Origin: Cinnamomum chago
Lineage: Eukaryota; Streptophyta; Magnoliopsida; Laurales; Lauraceae
Assembly: GCA_038049695.1 (NCBI GenBank)
Contig: CP142459.1
Span: 70,798,501-70,862,500 of the forward strand
DNA: 64,000 nt
Reading direction: 5' to 3'
Shown: one piece after another, positions 1 to 11,367 of the stretch
How positions within the stretch are numbered: position 1 is the stretch's first letter
How the letters are laid out: each line of letters opens with the position of its first letter
Made by a program: the position numbers and the translations under genes
Notes under the pieces: generated by a model
What the model saw: only the letters and a program-made list of their open reading frames with translations
Databases searched by the model: none
Told to the model about the DNA's origin: nothing

Positions 1-1190
1 GTAGGCACTACCAGTGGATTTATAGGACTGAGAATTGTAAGAGATAAATTCATTAATCATTAGTGAATCGAATTACAAATGGTTCGAACTAGATAACTAT
101 GCTTGGGCCTTCCTTTTCAGAGCTGAAACAAAAACTAGGGATGGGAATGGGGCTGGAATTGTCAAAAGATCTGGATCTGGATCTGGCCCAGAGTGAATGA
201 ACCCAAACTTGTGAATAGTGGACAGGATTTGGAATTTGACGACAGGTCACGAAACAAATTAACTTAGCATAAGTAATTACTGTATCTTTATCCCTGGACC
301 AAAGTTTATGATCAGAACCTCAGGTGCAGGCCCATCAAGACTTGGGCTCAAGCCTTATTCCAATGACTTTATAAGGCAGACTTGGTACTCCATAACCCTT
401 ACTAGACTGGCATGGATCCAGATACCCCGAATGGATAGATTGAACCTGTTTGGCATTCACACCCTGAATCATACAAAGCATCAGTGGTGATCATGGTTAT
501 AGACATTTGACCAATGTTTTTATGCAATCCAATCTAACACCAATGGTCAGCCCCAATGGCCTAATCTTGGGATGTGGTCAAATACGTAGAGGGCCACACA
601 TAATTAGCTAGTTAAATATCACATATATGCTCGATGGAAGAAGAGGATGACAATGTGGCCCGCAATGATTCCATCCAGCTAGTTGGTGCACTGGGTGGGT
701 GAGTTCTTGGTGCGCCCATGAGATTTAAACCATGAGCAGGGAAAAATTAGCAAGGATGGGCTTTTAACATCTGCAAGGGGTATAGATCAACTCTTATTGC
801 AGCTAGTCAATGGCCCAGTGGACTTATATGATCCAGCTAATTTTCACATCCACCTTGCTACTTATACATTAGTTCTGTACATGAATGGGCCATCTGACCA
901 GTAGAGCTAACTCTCCAATTAACTGGCTAATACAGCCTAAAACAGGCCAGGCCAACCCGATTTCACCTTCTGCGCTAACATCCAGGCTTTTACATGCAGT
1001 CAGTGATGGATATAGCTTGGGACAGATCCAAGATGCTCATACATACCAACCATCTTGAGTGAGCCAGCTCTGCTGGTGAAGTCATTACTCCATAGCCAGC
1101 ATCTCTCAGTGTATTCACCCATCAATAAATTCAGAATAAAACTGAGTTACTTTAGTCAAACTCGCTTATTCAAAATTGCTTGGAAATTAT
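1..1190. other. Intergenic DNA, no gene recognised
   Basis: AT-rich sequence with only short chance reading frames. I see no conserved protein segment, no RNA gene and no clear terminal repeats. Confidence 0.6.
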
Positions 1191-1191
1191 G

Positions 1192-1330
1192 TTGCTATTT
1201 TTCCTTTTATAACGGAAGCCAGGGGGAGTTAGGTAAATCTCATATGGCTCGAGTGTGATAGTACAGTTTCGAACTCTCAACCTCGAGGAGCAAACCATGA
1301 TCCTAATCCAACTAAGTCACCCCTCGGGGT
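1192..1330 (-). mobile_element. tRNA-derived SINE, family A copy 1
   Basis: Read on the minus strand, this starts with a tRNA-like A box (GACTTAGTTGGATTAGGATC), has a B-box-like GAGTTCGAAAC about 35 bases on, and ends with GTTATAAAA followed by an A-rich tail. The order and spacing match a second copy on the plus strand at about 2540-2723: same head, same 'CACTATCACACT' block after the B box, same GTTATAAAA end. Two copies sharing head, body and tail support a SINE family rather than a tRNA gene; no acceptor stem can be folded. Confidence 0.65.
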
Positions 1331-1635
1331 TAAAAACTATGCAGCTAATGGGAGTTCTACCATCACAATGAGTTTACTTAATTTTACTCTGATCTGTATT
1401 TAGTCTTGATTTTACTGTCACAATAGTTCATGCATAGGATGTCTTGCATCATATGCCTAGATAGCAAAATCCTATAAAGACTAATTTCTTTAACCCAATA
1501 AAAGATGGTTACTTTCCAATCCCTCCTACTCCCAAACTTGTTAAGCTACCATGTCATTTAACATGAATGTATATGCCAGCCACTAGTATGATTTACAAAC
1601 ACCTCCACACAACAAAGAGAGTGAGAGAAACTAGT
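1331..1635. other. Downstream flank of the SDH2-like gene
   Basis: AT-rich sequence between the SINE and the stop codon of the minus-strand SDH2-like gene. It probably holds that gene's 3' UTR; no other feature is seen. Confidence 0.4.
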
Positions 1636-3407
1636 TCACTTGAAATCTGGGGTCTCAATAGGCAGTGAAAGCAGGTGTTTACCCCTCATCATACTAATAG
1701 CCCTGGCTGGGTCAAGGCTCTTGGGGCAGGTGATTGTGCAATTCCTGATGGTCCTGCACCTGTACAACTTCCTCATATCTTCAGTCAATGCTTGCAACCT
1801 CGCATTGGCGAAATCATCGCGGCTGTCGGACATCCAACGATAAGCTTGGAGCAGCACTGCAGGGCCAAGGAACTGATCTTCTGAGTTCCACCAGTAGGAA
1901 GGACAACTTGAACTGCAACAACCACACAGTATGCACTCATATAGCCCATTCAGTTTCTTTCTTTGTGCAGACAGATATGGAGATTACAGACTACCAATGT
2001 AGTTGATGCAATGGAACAAATACATATTTTTCTTGACTAGGAAGAGGCAACAATGGATACAGAGCTGACACAACAAATTGGGCTTTGGATTAATTTGGGT
2101 CGGTCCCAACTCCCAAGTGTACCCGGTCATGGACCTGGATCCAAACCCAAACTACCAACACCGAACCTGTATCCGAGCACACCCTTGAATTGGGTTCAGG
2201 CCATAGGACCAGCTGAATGTAAACGGATTAGGTTCAGGTTGGGCTAATTGTGGAACCAAACTCAAACCTGATTACTGTTTTTGTGTACTTGGACTCGTAC
2301 CCATAATAGGTCAAACACAAAGGTTCGCTGCCACCCAACTCTAGTGGCCCACTCAAAGTCCAGGTATGTATAATTATCATATATAGTAATATATTATTAA
2401 TATCTATCAAGTAGAGATGTAATTTATATGTATAACCTCTAATAGTGGACCATATCTTATTTCTTTTAATTCTGTCTCATTAAGGGCCCATTCTCATGTA
2501 TCCGAGGGAAAATTTAGGACCATTCTCATATACCCGAGGGATAATTCAGTTCAGTTGGTCTAGGACCACGGTTTGCATCCGAAAATTATGGATTCGAAAC
2601 GGCACTATCACACTGAGGCTATAGAGAGATTTTACCCAGCTTTCTCTCTTGAGCCTGTAGAGATTATTCCAGATCAAATGACTGGAACCCTAAGTTATAA
2701 AAAAAAAATAACAAATAAAAAAAAGGGCCCATTCTCATCATTTCTGAACAGTATTATGAGGGTCTTCCTTGTAAGAACTGCTGGTAGAAATTGGCGAGAT
2801 CGACGACTAAATCCTTGATCACAAACATATGAGCAAGAGGTGCTATTATAGTGGCCTTGTCAGTCCTTGTGTCAATGGGTCTCAGACATGCCACTGTGTT
2901 GGTCCCATCAATGTTCATAGCACAAGAACCACATATCCCTTCCCCGCAAGACCTTCTATAGGTAAGGGTCGAATCATCGTCGGCCTTTATCTTTAGCAGC
3001 ACATCAAGCACCTTCCAAAAAAACAAACACAGATAACCAAATGAAATGAGCTATAGAGATTAAAACTTTTTTTTTTTTTTTTTGGTGGGTAAGGACTAAT
3101 TAAGGAGGTTAGGAGAGGGGCTGACCATGGGCCCACATGTGGTGAGGTCAACATGGTAGGACTGGAGGTGGGGCCGGACAGTGGGCCTATCAGGGTCCCA
3201 TCTGTAGACCTTGAACACTTTGACTTTCTTGTGTCCAAGAGATTGGTAGTGGTTGACCATAGCTTCTGCATGCTCTTGGGCTTGTGGGTGACCTTCCAAT
3301 ATAGGGAACTTGTCTTTTTTAGTGGAAGAAGACGACCCCAGATATCTCCTCACCTGCTCCTTCTTTAGCCCACGCCATTTCATCCAAACACCTCGTCCTC
3401 TCCACAT
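1636..3407 (-). CDS. SDH2-3: Succinate dehydrogenase iron-sulfur subunit, SDH2-3-like, mitochondrial; possibly decaying
   Basis: SDHB passes electrons from the flavoprotein through [2Fe-2S], [4Fe-4S] and [3Fe-4S] clusters to ubiquinone in complex II of the inner mitochondrial membrane. Exon 1 (3407-3126, 94 codons) starts with a basic presequence ([13 protein letters not shown]), then FPILEGH, typical of the seed-type SDH2-3 branch, and the start of the ferredoxin domain (KVYRW, CGPM). A 114-base intron (3125-3012) leads to exon 2 (3011 to about 2778), with the [2Fe-2S] ligands in [10 protein letters not shown] and a later VAC. The last exon (about 1962-1636) has the 4Fe/3Fe ligands [12 protein letters not shown] and [12 protein letters not shown]. 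Odd points: the usual KS(I/M)EPWLK linker of about 26 residues is not found. Exon 2 runs into a stop with no good donor, a TAA precedes the last exon in frame, and the near-invariant Arg of RRSCREGIC is Gly. The family call is firm; whether the gene works is open. Confidence 0.75.
2053..2345. repeat. Degenerate low-complexity repeat in the SDH2-like intron
   Basis: A stretch rich in repeated words such as TTGGGT, GGACC, CCAAAC and CAGGTT on both strands, ending in CCACCCAACTCTAG. It resembles the inside of the hAT-like MITEs seen elsewhere in the window, but I could not find a convincing pair of terminal repeats. It lies between the second and last SDH2-like exons. Confidence 0.35.
2482..2738 (+). 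mobile_element. tRNA-derived SINE, family A copy 2, in the SDH2-like gene
   Basis: The head TTCAGTTGGTCTAGGACCAC (A box) is followed by GGATTCGAAAC (B box), CACTATCACACT, and an end of AAGTTATAAAAAAAA plus an A-rich tail. It is flanked by GGGCCCATTCTCAT at 2484-2497 and again at 2725-2738, consistent with a target-site duplication. The 5' side also holds a degenerate second copy (GGACCATTCTCATAT), part of a local duplication of about 33 bases. The SINE body is roughly 2540-2723. It sits just downstream of SDH2-like exon 2, where the linker exon should be. Confidence 0.65.
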
Positions 3408-5208
3408 CTTTCTCTCTCTAAAAAGTTTTCTTTGGGGCACTTGAGTTTGGTGAGTTGTGAAAACTGCATGCCATGCACAGTGGGTCTGTTCTTTCTTTTG
3501 ACATCTGTCCAGAGGAGAAGAAACGTGTTGCTGCAATAAATGGGAATTGGAGCACACCTGTTCTAAAGATAGATGGACAGATTAAACTGGCCATGATCAT
3601 CTAAAAGTGTGGGTCTGATATTAAATCATGGACTAATTACAGTAAAGACAGGGGTTTTTTTTTTTACCATAAAAAAAAAAATATATATATATATATAAAT
3701 AGATAAACGCCAAACTAGCAGAGAATCAAAATTTTCCAAAAAATATAACAGAGAGTATAGGGTTCGTTTTTTATGAAAATGTGTAGGATCTTATACGAAC
3801 ACCCGACCTAGACTATCATAAGACTTATAGAATCTTATACCCCATTAAGCTACCACTTATACTAAAATTAATTAGTGATAGAAAATGACATACCAAAGGT
3901 TTTATGGTGAGGGCGAGGGCTCAATTACAATTATGATCGCTCAGGAACGAGGGTGAGCATTAACCTAAACAAAATGTCCCCTCTAAAGCAAAAACTCTAT
4001 GAAATTCGGGTTTTCAAATGAGGTGCTGCACATTCGAACCAAAGCTCCCTTATCTTTTCTGATCTCTTTTTGGGTTTATAAAAGAGGTAGGATGATCCTT
4101 TTGTGCATGGTGACTCATGTCACCTAGATGCCACCACGTGAGAAAGTAGAAGAAGATGAAGAAATGCTGAAGGATGAAGCCTAAGTACTCAAATGGTACA
4201 CCAAAAGTGGCCTTGCATTTTTTTTTTCTTTTTCCTCTGATAGAAAGGGTCCATTCCTTAGTGGAAAGAAAAGATTATTATTTTCAGCGACGGAGTCAGG
4301 ATTTTCATTTGGGTGCTGTGGTATGTGATTAAGTGAAGAGATTAAATAAAAAAAATCAAGATTTTAAGATCTTATCAAAGGCGTTTCTTGAATCACGCTG
4401 GTACGGTGCTAATACTTGGTTCGCCCCTATTGTTTTGTGGGCAGTTTCATAAAAAAAAAAAAAAAATCCTGATTGTTTGGTTATCAATTTAAGGAAAAAT
4501 CTCAAATATTTATTACCAATCAACATTTAGAGAGATTACTTATAATTCTTTTGTAAAGATTTTTATTTTTGAAGAAAAAGTGAGAGTTGAAACATAGTGG
4601 AAGTTGAGGCTGGGTTGAGGTGGGAGGTAGACTTTAAAAATGCAACCATGATTTGATTTCCTCTGTCAGTGGCCCACATTGTTATAAATATACATAGAAG
4701 TCAAAGTGAATATTTCCATATGAGTGTATAAGCATTTTGATTGTGACCAATATGTTTTTGGAGCATGATCCAGCAACATGTAATAGATTACCCACCTCAG
4801 ATTTATGTGAATATTTTGAAGTCATTTGTAGGAAAGGTATCATTTGATGCCGGGGCTCAAGATAATGCAACTGTGTCACATGAGATATTTGAACTTTCCG
4901 GATCATTATCCTTGGATGGAGCATTTTGCGAGGTTTTGAAACTCTTCAACTTTGATAGTATAAATCTCTCTGCTCTATTATTCTTCTTACCCAGCTTAGG
5001 GGGTTGAGACCCAACCCTTCGATGAGGGAAGTAGACCTCGGGTGAGGGAAGGTGATTGCCAAGTTTAAATCCAAGACAAACAGTAAGAACTCCACCTCTT
5101 TGCTCTATTTAAACTAAGGTGCATGCATGACAATGGTCAGGTTTAGAAATATAAATAAGGTCCATTGAGTGTTTTTAACAGTTTGACTTTTAAGGCCATT
5201 GCATGGAA
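3408..5208. other. Upstream region of the SDH2-like gene; intergenic
   Basis: It holds the presumed minus-strand promoter and leader of the SDH2-like gene. An alternative minus-strand frame at 3418-3600 reads like a second mitochondrial presequence (TRFFSSGQ), but it is out of frame with the conserved exon and would need an unseen intron. The rest is AT-rich with short T and TA runs (3656-3700). No gene recognised. Confidence 0.4.
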
Positions 5209-5721
5209 TATGGGTGTAACGTTTCAATTAATCGTTCATTTTGAGAGAACCGTTAACTGAACCGTGAATTACAGTTTTAGGTTTTAAAAGCCATAACAGT
5301 AACCGTATTTGGAAAAACCATTAAAAACCGAACTGCGGTTAACCGTTAAAAACCGTAACTGAATCGTATCCATAAAAACCGTTGAAAATTGTTTTGTCAA
5401 GTTAAAAACCGTGAAAAAATCGTATACTTAAGTTAAGAATTATATACATATTTTATTTAGGCCCTTTATGTTTTTTTTTTTTTTTTTAATTAGTATAATG
5501 GTACGGTTAACCGTGTGCGGTTCAGTTAACCGGTACTCACTGTTCGGTTCGGTTAATAACTGTGAGTCAATATTGAAAACCATAATCGAACTGTGAAGTG
5601 TGGTTTTCTGATTTTAATAATCGTAACCGCAACCGAACCGTGAAACACGGTTATTAACCACAGTTCGGACGTTCGGTTTGGTTTGGTTAGATTGGTTTTC
5701 TGATTTTTTTTTACACCCCTA
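5209..5721. mobile_element. hAT-like MITE (non-autonomous DNA transposon)
   Basis: The left end TATGGGTGTAAC and right end TTTTACACCCCTA form an imperfect inverted pair of the 'TAGGGGTGTAAA' type common in plant hAT-derived MITEs. The inside is a dense mix of direct and inverted copies of ACCGTTAACCG and CGGTTCGGTT words. No transposase coding is visible and the 8-bp target duplication is not clear, so this is an old copy. Confidence 0.6.
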
Positions 5722-7541
5722 AGTCATGTGAGGTGTGGAAAAAACATACTTCGCTTACCCTTCATTTTTAATGAAATTTTTTTTAATGTATGAAAATCTT
5801 GATTCAAGAACAAGGGGTTGCTCAATAGGTAGGGAACCCCACCTCTCATCTGATCAATGACTAGGGATCAATCTTTAGGTCTCTCTCTTTGCATGTGGAT
5901 GCAATCTCCCTATGTATGCCAGTGCTTTCATGGGTCCCTGCCCCATCAATTAGGGTATCAAAAGAGAAAACAAATTTGATTCTTCTATAAAGAATTAGAT
6001 CTCGAAGTCCTCTTTACATGGGTCCCAACCAAGAGATACAAGGGATAGACATAATATATGTTAATTTGCCAGAAGAGGATTCATTCACCTTATTGAAATG
6101 TTCTACAATGCATCACTTTAGATGTTTTGATTCTCCATGAGCGGTGTGGAACGTTGATGGAAAGTTAAAAAGTACCTGAGAAAGGAAGAAAAATACATAA
6201 AGTACCCCAACAAGACTTAATAAAGAAATAGTTAGCTTTTCAGGGAATATATTCACGAGGCAGTGCTTAATTTTAAACTGATTAATATTCCATCAAAACA
6301 AAACAAATTGAAGCGAAATTGTGCTTCTCATAATTAGATAAACACTCTTTGTTTTTTTATATCAAATGGTGTCTAAGCCCTTTGGGCTAGACTAATCCCT
6401 AGGGACCCACACCAAAATGCTCTTCGACCACTTTACTTTCATTATGAAGATAGATGAATATCAAAACAAGGTGACATAGAGGTGTGGCCCCTATGGGCCA
6501 CTATACTATTTGTAGGCAGCCATTTTAGACCATTCACTATAGCTTTAATTAATGTTTGATTAGATGTGGCTTAGATATTTATATGAAGATTGCAAAGAAA
6601 TTTTATTTTATCATGGTCGACTTGACTATACCTTTTTATGATAAGCATCTTGGTAAGTTCTACCAATAAACTACAAATGCTATAGCTAAAGAAAAGCTTG
6701 TTGTAGGAAAGTATTTTAAAATTTTAATCACATAGTCAATCGTTTAAAAGTGTTAGTGATCCTGCTCAGACAATCCATGGAACAACATGCCAATCTACCA
6801 AAGAGGGCATATGAGACAAGGAAGATGCTGGATGAATCTTAGCAAGTTGATATGGAACTAAAATAGGGTGCATGCTTCATGTGATCTTTTTAAAACACAT
6901 ACCTTTCAGATTTATAAGATTAAGTGGTCAGACTCACTTGACCCAGAATAGCTGGTGTGAAAGTTGACTGGGCTGATTACTAGGCCCAAGCCCAAAGGGC
7001 CATGTGAGGTCCACTACAAATTAGTTGTTACGCCCGAAGCCCGGCCCTGTTTTAATCAAAGTTACTGCACATAGTTTAGGAGATTAATTATATGGTTTAG
7101 TGCATGTTGCTTTTTACTTCAATGAGTTTCACTAGCAACTTTTTTATATGAAGTCATCCTAACAATGGGCTCAACTGTGGTCAAGGAGAGATTTGGCCCA
7201 GTGTCAATACATTGGAAGGGAAGGTGGGGTGGGGTAGGAACTGATTTGAGTGGTTTGGATCTTAAAAGTGGGCCTTCAGTGATGGATTTGTGGGGCTGGC
7301 CTTAGAGAAACCTCTGAGGGCTGTCCTCGGAGGTTCCAGGGTTATAGATCCAAGAGATTTAGGAGCACAGCCACATGTGCCTACCAGCATGGCAAGCACT
7401 ACCTGGATTGCAGGACAGGGGAACAGCTGGGGTAGACGACATACATGATCCAAAAGAGGCCGAGTCCATCTAGGTCTTCTGTGGGCCTGGTGATCTCAAT
7501 CTCATTCATGTCTGACCCACTTTATACGAGGACTCCGGCAC
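5722..7541. other. Intergenic DNA, no gene recognised
   Basis: AT-rich, with scattered short stretches such as 'GGGCCCAAGCCC' near 6985-7005. No conserved coding segment, RNA gene or clear terminal repeat is seen. Confidence 0.5.
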
Positions 7542-7751
7542 CAGTCCGGATAACCTATCACATTCGTTATATATTCACGGTGAGTGGACCAATAATACTC
7601 AGCCACATCATCCAAAAATTAAGGTGATTTTGAAGTTTAAAAAGTCTAAATCAAATGAAAGAGAATCACCTAAATTTTTCGATGATGGAGCGGAGTATTG
7701 TTGGTTCACTCACGGTGAATGTATAAAAAATGTGATAGGTGATCCGGACTC
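7542..7751. mobile_element. Mutator-type foldback MITE with 9-bp target duplication
   Basis: A 210-base element made almost wholly of two inverted arms of about 95-100 bases, with only a short loop near 7640-7655. The left arm starts CAGTCCGGATAACCTATCAC; the reverse complement of the right end starts GAGTCCGGATCACCTATCAC. CTCCGGCAC occurs directly outside both ends (7533-7541 and 7752-7760), a perfect 9-bp target duplication, the size made by Mutator-like transposases. There is no coding capacity. A transcript across it would fold into a long near-perfect hairpin. Confidence 0.85.
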
Positions 7752-7760
7752 CTCCGGCAC

Positions 7761-9368
7761 ATGTGTGGAGCAGAATTTTCATTCCCCATTGTCCAAAGAT
7801 ATGGACCCTATATGCTTGAATGGTGGGCACGAAAATCCCACATAAGTTCTGTGGCAGGGCCTTATAGGTGAAAAAACCCAGTCCCATTTGGCTAGCACAA
7901 GAAGTAAGGGAGGAGTAAAAGTAGGCCATTATTTGACCATTTTTACTCCAATGAAGTTTGGATGGAAAAAGCGAGATAAGAAGTAAAGCGGTGATGTTAT
8001 GTTTTTACTTTATTGTTATTTGGATGAAAATAATAGAGGAGTTCGGTCTTTAATTCAAGGGTTTTAATTTTGTGGACGATCTGGATAAAAAAAATTCCAA
8101 ATTAGCCACATGTGAGAATTCCATGGGTGAAAATAGAGCCTTTTGTTCAACTAATTATATATATGGCCTCTCAAGATTTTCCTTTTCTTACGAGATGACT
8201 CCATATGTGAATTTCTTTTGTGTGTTTGCTTGTGTGATTTGTTGATCACAGGCCTCTGCTTTCATATACAATACAAAATGAAAAAAATTGGCAGATCATC
8301 ATCTTAATTATTACTATTTTTTTTCTCATTGGCTATTGGGCGAGGAGTAATACTTTTAACTTAAGGATTCATGGATCATTTGTGTGAAACTAAAGTGCCA
8401 ACATCACTCAACCATGAGTGTGTTGGCCCATCTTTTTTTAAAATACTCGTAGCTAGGTTTACTAGATGATCAAAATATGTCAATAAAAGATAGTATAGTT
8501 CTTCCCTTTACCTTGTTTATTTCATTTTTACCCAGCAATGTCGGTGTTGGTCATAGTCAAAACCTTTTGAGTTTTGGGGGTAAAATGACATGAGTTCTAA
8601 CAAACCTTAAAACCATGATTAAAGCACCTCTTCTGTTATCTAAACCTCCTTATTGATAAAAACCTACAAACCAATATAAACAGGTTTAAAAGATGATCAT
8701 GTCACTGGTGTTAATAGTAAAACCGTTATAACCAAATGATGGTAACAATGGTTATTGTAACCGGCATGTGACAGTCAAACCATTAAATTACAACTATTCT
8801 TTTTAGCCATGTTCTTGAAGAGGATCCTATGGTGCCTTGCCCAGAAATCCATAAGCTGTACTTGTCATCTCAATCACTCTAATTCACAATGATAATACTA
8901 TGGATTGTATTATATTGATGGCAGCTAAATACTTGATTTAGCATGTGTGAAAACTGATATTTGCTTAATCTTGCTAGATTTTCCAATTTCCATGACCTTA
9001 AATTCATAATTATTGTAGTTGGATTTTGGAGTTGATGATGACCTAAAAACCAAATTAGAGAAAGACATAATTGCGCCGAAGCTTTGAACTTCATTAAATT
9101 GGATGTTCAAGATGACAACTTAATTTTTTCGTTGGGACTTGCTCTTATAGCAAGGATGACATCTTCCTATCTGTTGAGTTAAGAGGGCTAAAAAGGATCA
9201 GTTGACTATATTTATAATAATGTTTAAGGTTATATAACCCATCAAGGTTAGCACATATGGTGAAAACTCCATATTTGCAATGACAATTCTATATTTTCAA
9301 TATACTTTAGTTTTATTAGAAAACTTGTTTATGTTGGGGATAGACTAGATTCAAATGCATTTTTTTTT
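7761..9368. other. Intergenic DNA, no gene recognised
   Basis: AT-rich sequence without conserved coding segments; the reading frames present lack any recognisable motif. Confidence 0.5.
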
Positions 9369-9481
9369 AAAACACAACTTAAGCACATTTTAATGCTAAA
9401 ACACAACTAAACACATTTTAATGCCAAAACACAACTAAACACATTTTAATGCCAAAACACAACTAAACACATTTTAATGCT
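9369..9481. repeat. 28-bp minisatellite, four units
   Basis: Four head-to-tail copies of AAAACACAACTAAACACATT plus TTAATGCC, starting at 9369, 9398, 9426 and 9454. The two middle units are identical; the first is 29 bases with small changes. Confidence 0.95.
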
Positions 9482-10606
9482 AATCATGGATCAAGTGGGC
9501 CTATTAATAGTCATGTAGGATCATTCAAATTAGACAGAAGTCAAATCTGACGTGCTCATATCACATGCCCACTTTGTACAGACAATAGGACAGATCTCAC
9601 CCCAACTCTGGATCAGTAGATAAATCATATGTAGAAAACATGTCTTCAAACATGCAAATTCAAGTATATACATCACTTAGGTAAAATTAGAATTTTTGAA
9701 GGTGTTGATACACAAAATGCATGTCATATGAAAAGGTTAATTTAAGCAAAGGCAGATTAACTTCCATTAATATTTGAACAAGATCAATAAATTGAAGATT
9801 AAAGGTGAATTTAAAAAAATAAACATTAAAGGACATTTTTTTATAGGATCAAAACAAGATACTGTTTGATGCTCTTTAAAAAAGTAAAAATTCACCATTG
9901 ATCTTCATTTTTAACCACTCAACGTATTTATTTCTTATATGTTTCAATGAAAACTAACAGGGACTTAATCATTTTGTAAGTACTCCATGGACATGTGAAC
10001 TTATATGTGTTTCGGTCTTATTGTTGAGAGCTGCAATCAGATTTAATGATCAAAAAATGCAAAAGCCCACCTATATATATAACCTTGTACCAAGAGAAGA
10101 AGAGAAACACAATATCCATGGCAAAGCATATGGACAAGAAATAATATTACTTTGTATTCAAGTCTCAGCAATTAAAACAAAGAAAAGTAGAGGTGCATGT
10201 TTTGCGTTTATTCTCATTTTAAGGTGTGGTGGATGAACAGCAGAAAACTTCATAGAAAATCTTATTTTTTCTTCCCACATAATACTATTCTTGTTTTTGA
10301 CTTGTCAAAGCAACGACTGGAAATTTCAAAGTTTCCTTCCCCCAGCTCTAGAAGGAAAAGAAGAGCGAATATTTTCATAAAGAAAAATGTATGAGTTTAT
10401 AACAACAAATTGCGAACTCAAGACACATCAAAGTTTGGTATCATTTAGAATCATTACATTCAACTTAATGAACTGGGTGGGCCACAACTCTGTCTGATCA
10501 TCAGATGAAGATCATAAAACGGGCTCTTTTTTTCTTTGACTTTTTATCTCTGTGGGCGTTAGATGATTAACAATACTAAATGACATGATAATATGCATAT
10601 TATGAC
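9482..10606. other. Intergenic DNA upstream of the VQ gene
   Basis: AT-rich, with no conserved coding segment. It ends at a GA microsatellite and may contain distal promoter sequence of the VQ-motif gene. Confidence 0.45.

Positions 10607-10658
<52 letters not shown>
10607..10658. repeat. (GA)n microsatellite upstream of the VQ gene
   Basis: About 52 bases of GA repeat with one AAAG interruption, roughly 700 bases before the VQ start codon. GA/CT tracts close to plant promoters are common and can bind GAGA-type factors; any role here is inference. Confidence 0.95.
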
Positions 10659-10662
<4 letters not shown>

Positions 10663-11240
10663 GTGTGAATAGCTGGTTTCCTTCATTTCTTCAACAGACA
10701 CCATAACCCAAGTTGGTTTGGCCACCTCAACTCTCTACCTTTCTTCTCTCTCTTATTTTAACCATGGTTTAAGTACATATCCTTTTCTTCCATCCGTTCA
10801 CACTCACACACACACACAAAAAAAAACCACCAGAACCTCTCTCTCTCTCACTTTGACTGGCTACCACCCATCAGCTACCTCTAATGGAGGCCCCACCTTG
10901 CAATCTCTAGAGGATCTTTTAAGTGGAAACATGAGCAGAAGCCGCCTCTCTTTTTGAGAAGAGAAAGTAGGAAAAGTTCTCCTCCCCCTCCCTCCCTCTC
11001 CATTACCCTAATTCAACCCAACCCAAAAACAGAAATCCCTTGTTTCATCTCTCTTCCCTCTCTCCATCCTCCTTCTCAACACATCAAGATATGTGACTGG
11101 TAGTTGCTGTTACTGTTCCTTCTGTTGCTGTTGTTGTTCTCTCTCTCTTTCCTTAACACCTTTTGCTGCAGAGAAAGGGAGGAAAAAAGATTGTGTTTGT
11201 GGGTAGATCACAGCTTTAAAGATATGGGTTCTTTCTTATG

Positions 11241-11303
11241 ATGGCAGTTGTAGAAGACATGTGGGTTGTATTGCAGGATTCTCTTTCATGTTGTTGTAAG
11301 TGA
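11241..11303 (+). other. Upstream ORF in the VQ gene leader (20 codons)
   Basis: ATG at 11241 opens a 20-codon frame (starts MAVVEDMWVV) ending in TGA at 11301-11303, shortly before the VQ start at 11368; a 4-codon ATG frame starts at 11224. A GTAAGT at 11296 and a pyrimidine-rich TTCATAG ending at 11357 could mark a very short leader intron that would remove the uORF end. Both ideas come from sequence alone. Confidence 0.4.
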
Positions 11304-11367
11304 CGATCTCTCTTCCTCTTTCTTCTTGTCTCCCTCTCTTTCGCTTTTCTTTCATAGATCGAAAGCC

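Noticed and set aside
3418-3600. Alternative N-terminal exon for the SDH2-like gene (presequence-like frame with TRFFSSGQ)
   Set aside because: It is out of frame with the conserved exon and no convincing intron links them; MWRGRG at 3407 already gives a basic presequence of the usual SDH2-3 length.
9369-9481. CRISPR-like array
   Set aside because: Units are directly adjacent with no spacers, in a plant genome; it is a minisatellite.
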